From Acinetobacter sp. ASP199 (GTDB lineage Bacteria; Pseudomonadota; Gammaproteobacteria; Pseudomonadales; Moraxellaceae), in assembly GCF_022700675.1 (NCBI RefSeq), contig NZ_CP062182.1:1488001-1552000 (forward strand): a stretch of DNA of 64,000 nt. The letters run 5' to 3'. The position numbers were made by a program, and so were the translations under genes. The notes beneath the pieces were generated by a model. That model was given only the letters and a program-made list of their open reading frames with translations, made no database searches and was not told where the DNA came from. Shown here in pieces: positions 61,641-64,000 of the stretch; position 1 is the stretch's first letter; each line of letters starts with the position of its first letter.

Positions 61641-63296
61641 TTATTCTACAGCCGGGCTGAGCTCAATTTCCTGATCCAGTAATACTGTTCCGAACTTTTC
61701 TCGTAAGTCTTTTTTCAGCATCTTGCCAGTGCCACTTAATGGAATTGCATCGACAAAAATCACTTTGTCTGGCACCTGCCATTTCGCTACTTTGTCAGCA
61801 AAATAATCCAGCAGTTCAAGCTCCGTGAGCTGACTGTCAGGTTTTCTGATTGCAATCAGGATTGGGCGTTCATCCCATTTTGGATGCTGTGCAGCAATGA
61901 CAGCTGCCATGGCTATTTGCGGATGACCCATGGCCAGATTTTCCAGTTCAACCGAGGAGATCCATTCGCCACCTGACTTGATCAGATCCTTGGCACGGTC
62001 ACTGATCTTCATAAAGCCATCTTCATTCAAGGTAGCGATATCACCCGTATCAAACCAGCCATCAGCAGTTAAAGAAGATTCTTCCTTGCCAAAATAGTTA
62101 TTGATAATCCAGTGACCACGAATCTGCAGATTGCCTGTGGTTTCACCATCGCGGGTAATTTCATTCGAGCCATTTTCTTCATCAGTTAAACGCAGATCAA
62201 CTCCAAATGGTGAACGACCTTGAGAAAGACGGATTTCTAAATGCTCTTCTTTACTCAAATCCAGATGCTTGGCTTTAATCTGATTGGCTGTGCCAAGTGG
62301 ACTGGTTTCAGTCATCCCCCAGGCATGGATAGTTTCACAATCAAACTGTTCTTTAAATACTTGTAGCATTGAAGGTGGACATGCCGAGCCGCCGACGACA
62401 TTGCGTTTCAGGCTTTCCAAATTGGAACCAGACTGTTGCGCTGCTGCAATCAAACCTTGCCAGATAGTCGGGACACCCAGTGCAACTGATACTTTATAGG
62501 TGTCAATCAGATTAATCAGACTCGCGCCATCCAGACCTGGACCTGGCAATACCAAAGTACAGCCAACCATCGATGCTGCATATGGCGTACCCCAGGCATT
62601 CACATGGAACATCGGTACGACAGGCAGCATAATATCTCGTGCAGAAACATTCAAAGAATCCGGCAAACTGATCGCAAAACTATGTAATGTAGTTGAACGA
62701 TGACTATATAAAACACCCTTTGGATGACCTGTAGTCCCCGAGGTATAACACAGTGAGCTTGCTGCATTTTCATTAAGTTCAGGCCAATCAAAATCATCAG
62801 ATTGATCAGCAATGAGCTCATCATAAAATTTCACATCTGGAATAGCCTCAAGAATGGCCTCGTCTTTTGAATCCAGACAGATAAAGTGTTCTACTTTACT
62901 CAGCATCGGTTTGACGGCTTTAATTAATGGGGCAAAAGTTTTATCAAACAGAATTACCCGGTCTGATGCATCATTAATAATAAATACCAGCTGTTCAGGG
63001 AACAAACGTGGATTAATCGTGTGGCAAACAAAGCCACTTCCTGAAATGGCGTACCAGGATTCCAGGTGTCGATGGTTATTCCATGCAATGGTCGCGACAC
63101 GGTCGCCATGTTGCAGTCCCAGTTGATTCAACACATTGGCAAAACGTTTGGCATTACTGCGAATCTCACCCCAGCTAGTATGGGTCATACTGAGATCAGT
63201 ATTTTTTGAAATTACCGCAGTATCGGCATGATAGCGTCCTGCATGCTCAATCATGCTGCTGATCAGTAAGGGCTGAAACATCATATTTCCAAGCAT
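61641..63296 (-). CDS. AMP-dependent fatty acid-CoA ligase
   Basis: A 551-residue adenylate-forming enzyme: P-loop [13 protein letters not shown] (~190), [10 protein letters not shown] (~330), [26 protein letters not shown] (~415-440) and a C-terminal [13 protein letters not shown] with the catalytic Lys. Similar to AlkK-type medium/long-chain ligases. Activates fatty acids to acyl-CoA. RBS AAGGAG seven bases upstream of the ATG. Confidence 0.9.
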   Translation of the reverse strand: MLGNMMFQPLLISSMIEHAGRYHADTAVISKNTDLSMTHTSWGEIRSNAKRFANVLNQLGLQHGDRVATIAWNNHRHLESWYAISGSGFVCHTINPRLFPEQLVFIINDASDRVILFDKTFAPLIKAVKPMLSKVEHFICLDSKDEAILEAIPDVKFYDELIADQSDDFDWPELNENAASSLCYTSGTTGHPKGVLYSHRSTTLHSFAISLPDSLNVSARDIMLPVVPMFHVNAWGTPYAASMVGCTLVLPGPGLDGASLINLIDTYKVSVALGVPTIWQGLIAAAQQSGSNLESLKRNVVGGSACPPSMLQVFKEQFDCETIHAWGMTETSPLGTANQIKAKHLDLSKEEHLEIRLSQGRSPFGVDLRLTDEENGSNEITRDGETTGNLQIRGHWIINNYFGKEESSLTADGWFDTGDIATLNEDGFMKISDRAKDLIKSGGEWISSVELENLAMGHPQIAMAAVIAAQHPKWDERPILIAIRKPDSQLTELELLDYFADKVAKWQVPDKVIFVDAIPLSGTGKMLKKDLREKFGTVLLDQEIELSPAVE

Positions 63297-63525
63297 GTTG
63301 TGCTCCTTTATCCTTGTTATACGTCCATATTGTTATCGAGATTTTTTAAATATTTTTTATTTACCCATGGTGTGCCGATTAGCAAATACTGCAAAATAAA
63401 CTTACCACTTGCTTGAATCTAGCAAGGAAAAAGATGAAAGCAAGTAGCAAAATGTGACAAAAACTATGTCGTTTACGGAAGTAATCAAAAAGTATAATTT
63501 TTTATAATGGAATGATTATATGAAT

Positions 63526-63555
63526 AAAAATCCCGGTCATTAAACCGGGATTTTT
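63526..63555. terminator. Bidirectional terminator after the 55-residue membrane protein gene
   Basis: Stem AAAAATCCCGGT / ACCGGGATTTTT with loop CATTAA just past the minus-strand stop. Confidence 0.88.
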
Positions 63556-63557
63556 GT

Positions 63558-63725
63558 TTATTTGAGCCCTGAAAAGAACAGGTTATCCGCGTTGACCACC
63601 AGGGCCACGCCCAGACAGAACAAGCCCACATAAATAGCGAACCAAATAATCATTCTTTTAAAAGCTACATCAGAAATGCTGCTGTCTGCATATTTCGGTG
63701 CTTTTTTCTGTTCGTCTGGAGTCAT
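63558..63725 (-). CDS. 55-residue single-pass membrane protein
   Basis: A short frame with GGTGA upstream of its ATG encodes MTPDEQKKAPKYADSSISD, then one transmembrane helix (MIIWFAIYVGLFCLGVALVV) and a short tail ending FFSGLK. A terminator begins three bases after the stop, which supports it as a real gene. Function unknown; N-terminus probably cytoplasmic. Confidence 0.65.
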   Translation of the reverse strand: MTPDEQKKAPKYADSSISDVAFKRMIIWFAIYVGLFCLGVALVVNADNLFFSGLK

Positions 63726-63908
63726 CTGCTCACCTGTCGCTGGATTTAGGGACTATCTTTATATTCAGCCACATTGCAAAAAATGAGTAGATACAAAAAC
63801 TGCCTAAAAAAACATAACAGATCAGTGATAACTGCCGCAACTGTTATATTTAACCCGACTAAACATGTTATATATGCAGATAAATTTCCATTTTTTATTT
63901 TTTGATGC

Positions 63909-64000
63909 ATGTATAAGTTTGAAAAACTCGCGCTTAGTATTCGCCATATGATTGAGGACGGAATCTGGAAAGCCCATAACAAACTTCCTTCACTGCGTGA
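63909..64000 (+). CDS. GntR-family regulator, N-terminal fragment cut by window end
   Basis: The frame starts MYKFEKLALSIRHMIEDGIW and continues KAHNKLPSLR, the typical start of a GntR winged HTH (I..G.....LPS.R). The rest lies beyond the window. It could be a MocR-type regulator with an aminotransferase domain. Confidence 0.75.
   Translation, partial: MYKFEKLALSIRHMIEDGIWKAHNKLPSLR

Noticed and set aside
63746..63982. Minus-strand 78-codon open frame at the window end
   Set aside because: It opposes the GntR start, which has a recognisable family sequence; composition is that of non-coding AT-rich DNA.

Overview
The window looks like an Acinetobacter chromosome. It is a moderately AT-rich gammaproteobacterial sequence carrying a fused HAD phosphatase/mannitol-1-phosphate dehydrogenase (a known Acinetobacter architecture), a BetT-like BCCT carrier and a NasT/NasS pair. 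The assignment comes from gene content only, without a database search.

Layout. 0-7 kb: BCCT transporter, MarC, a secreted M48-type protease, an orphan PII protein and an Fsr-like MFS exporter. 6.7-13 kb (minus strand): one tight operon for molybdate uptake and molybdenum cofactor synthesis (moaA-moaD-moaE-moaCB-moeA-modA-modB-modC). 13.2-24.3 kb: assimilatory nitrate/nitrite reduction (transporter, nirB, a NirD-FAD reductase fusion, nitrate reductase, mobA on the minus strand; nasT-nasS divergent on plus). 24.4-26.5 kb: fused mtlD. 26.8-32.5 kb and 43.7-48.9 kb: two parts of a guanidine nitrogen-assimilation locus. These hold an ABC transporter, SMR exporter, allophanate hydrolase, NikR-like regulator, biotin-dependent guanidine (annotated urea) carboxylase and two carboxylase-associated proteins under a guanidine-I riboswitch. 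32.9-36.3 kb: a zinc-ribbon metallopeptidase, an amidohydrolase and an OmpA-type lipoprotein. 36.3-43.7 kb: an AT-rich accessory island with an Abi/HEPN gene plus its upstream structured RNA, a NACHT-type NTPase gene broken by three insertion sequences, and four IS copies in total. 49-64 kb: a duplicated HAD hydrolase + lipoprotein pair bracketing acyl-CoA metabolism genes and regulators, then a desaturase/reductase pair, an acyl-CoA ligase, a small membrane protein and the start of a GntR regulator.

Regulation. Six sites with sigma-54 spacing (GG-N10-GC) lie upstream of moaA, the nitrate transporter operon, nasTS, the ABC transporter operon, the NikR-like/allophanate hydrolase operon and the guanidine carboxylase operon, consistent with one nitrogen-limitation programme. 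The nitrate transporter leader carries two hairpins with A-x-x-G-x-x hexaloops, the expected target of the ANTAR protein NasT. The three guanidine transcription units also share a palindrome GTATTA-N16-TAATAC, which has the geometry of a NikR operator. The locally encoded NikR-like protein, which appears to have lost three of the four nickel ligands, is the obvious candidate to bind it.

The most notable points are this unreported-looking NikR-like/sigma-54/riboswitch circuit for guanidine nitrogen, and the defence island. There the Abi gene is off by one base in a C7 tract, and the NACHT gene is restored to an uninterrupted 583-codon frame if the three IS elements and their target duplications are removed.
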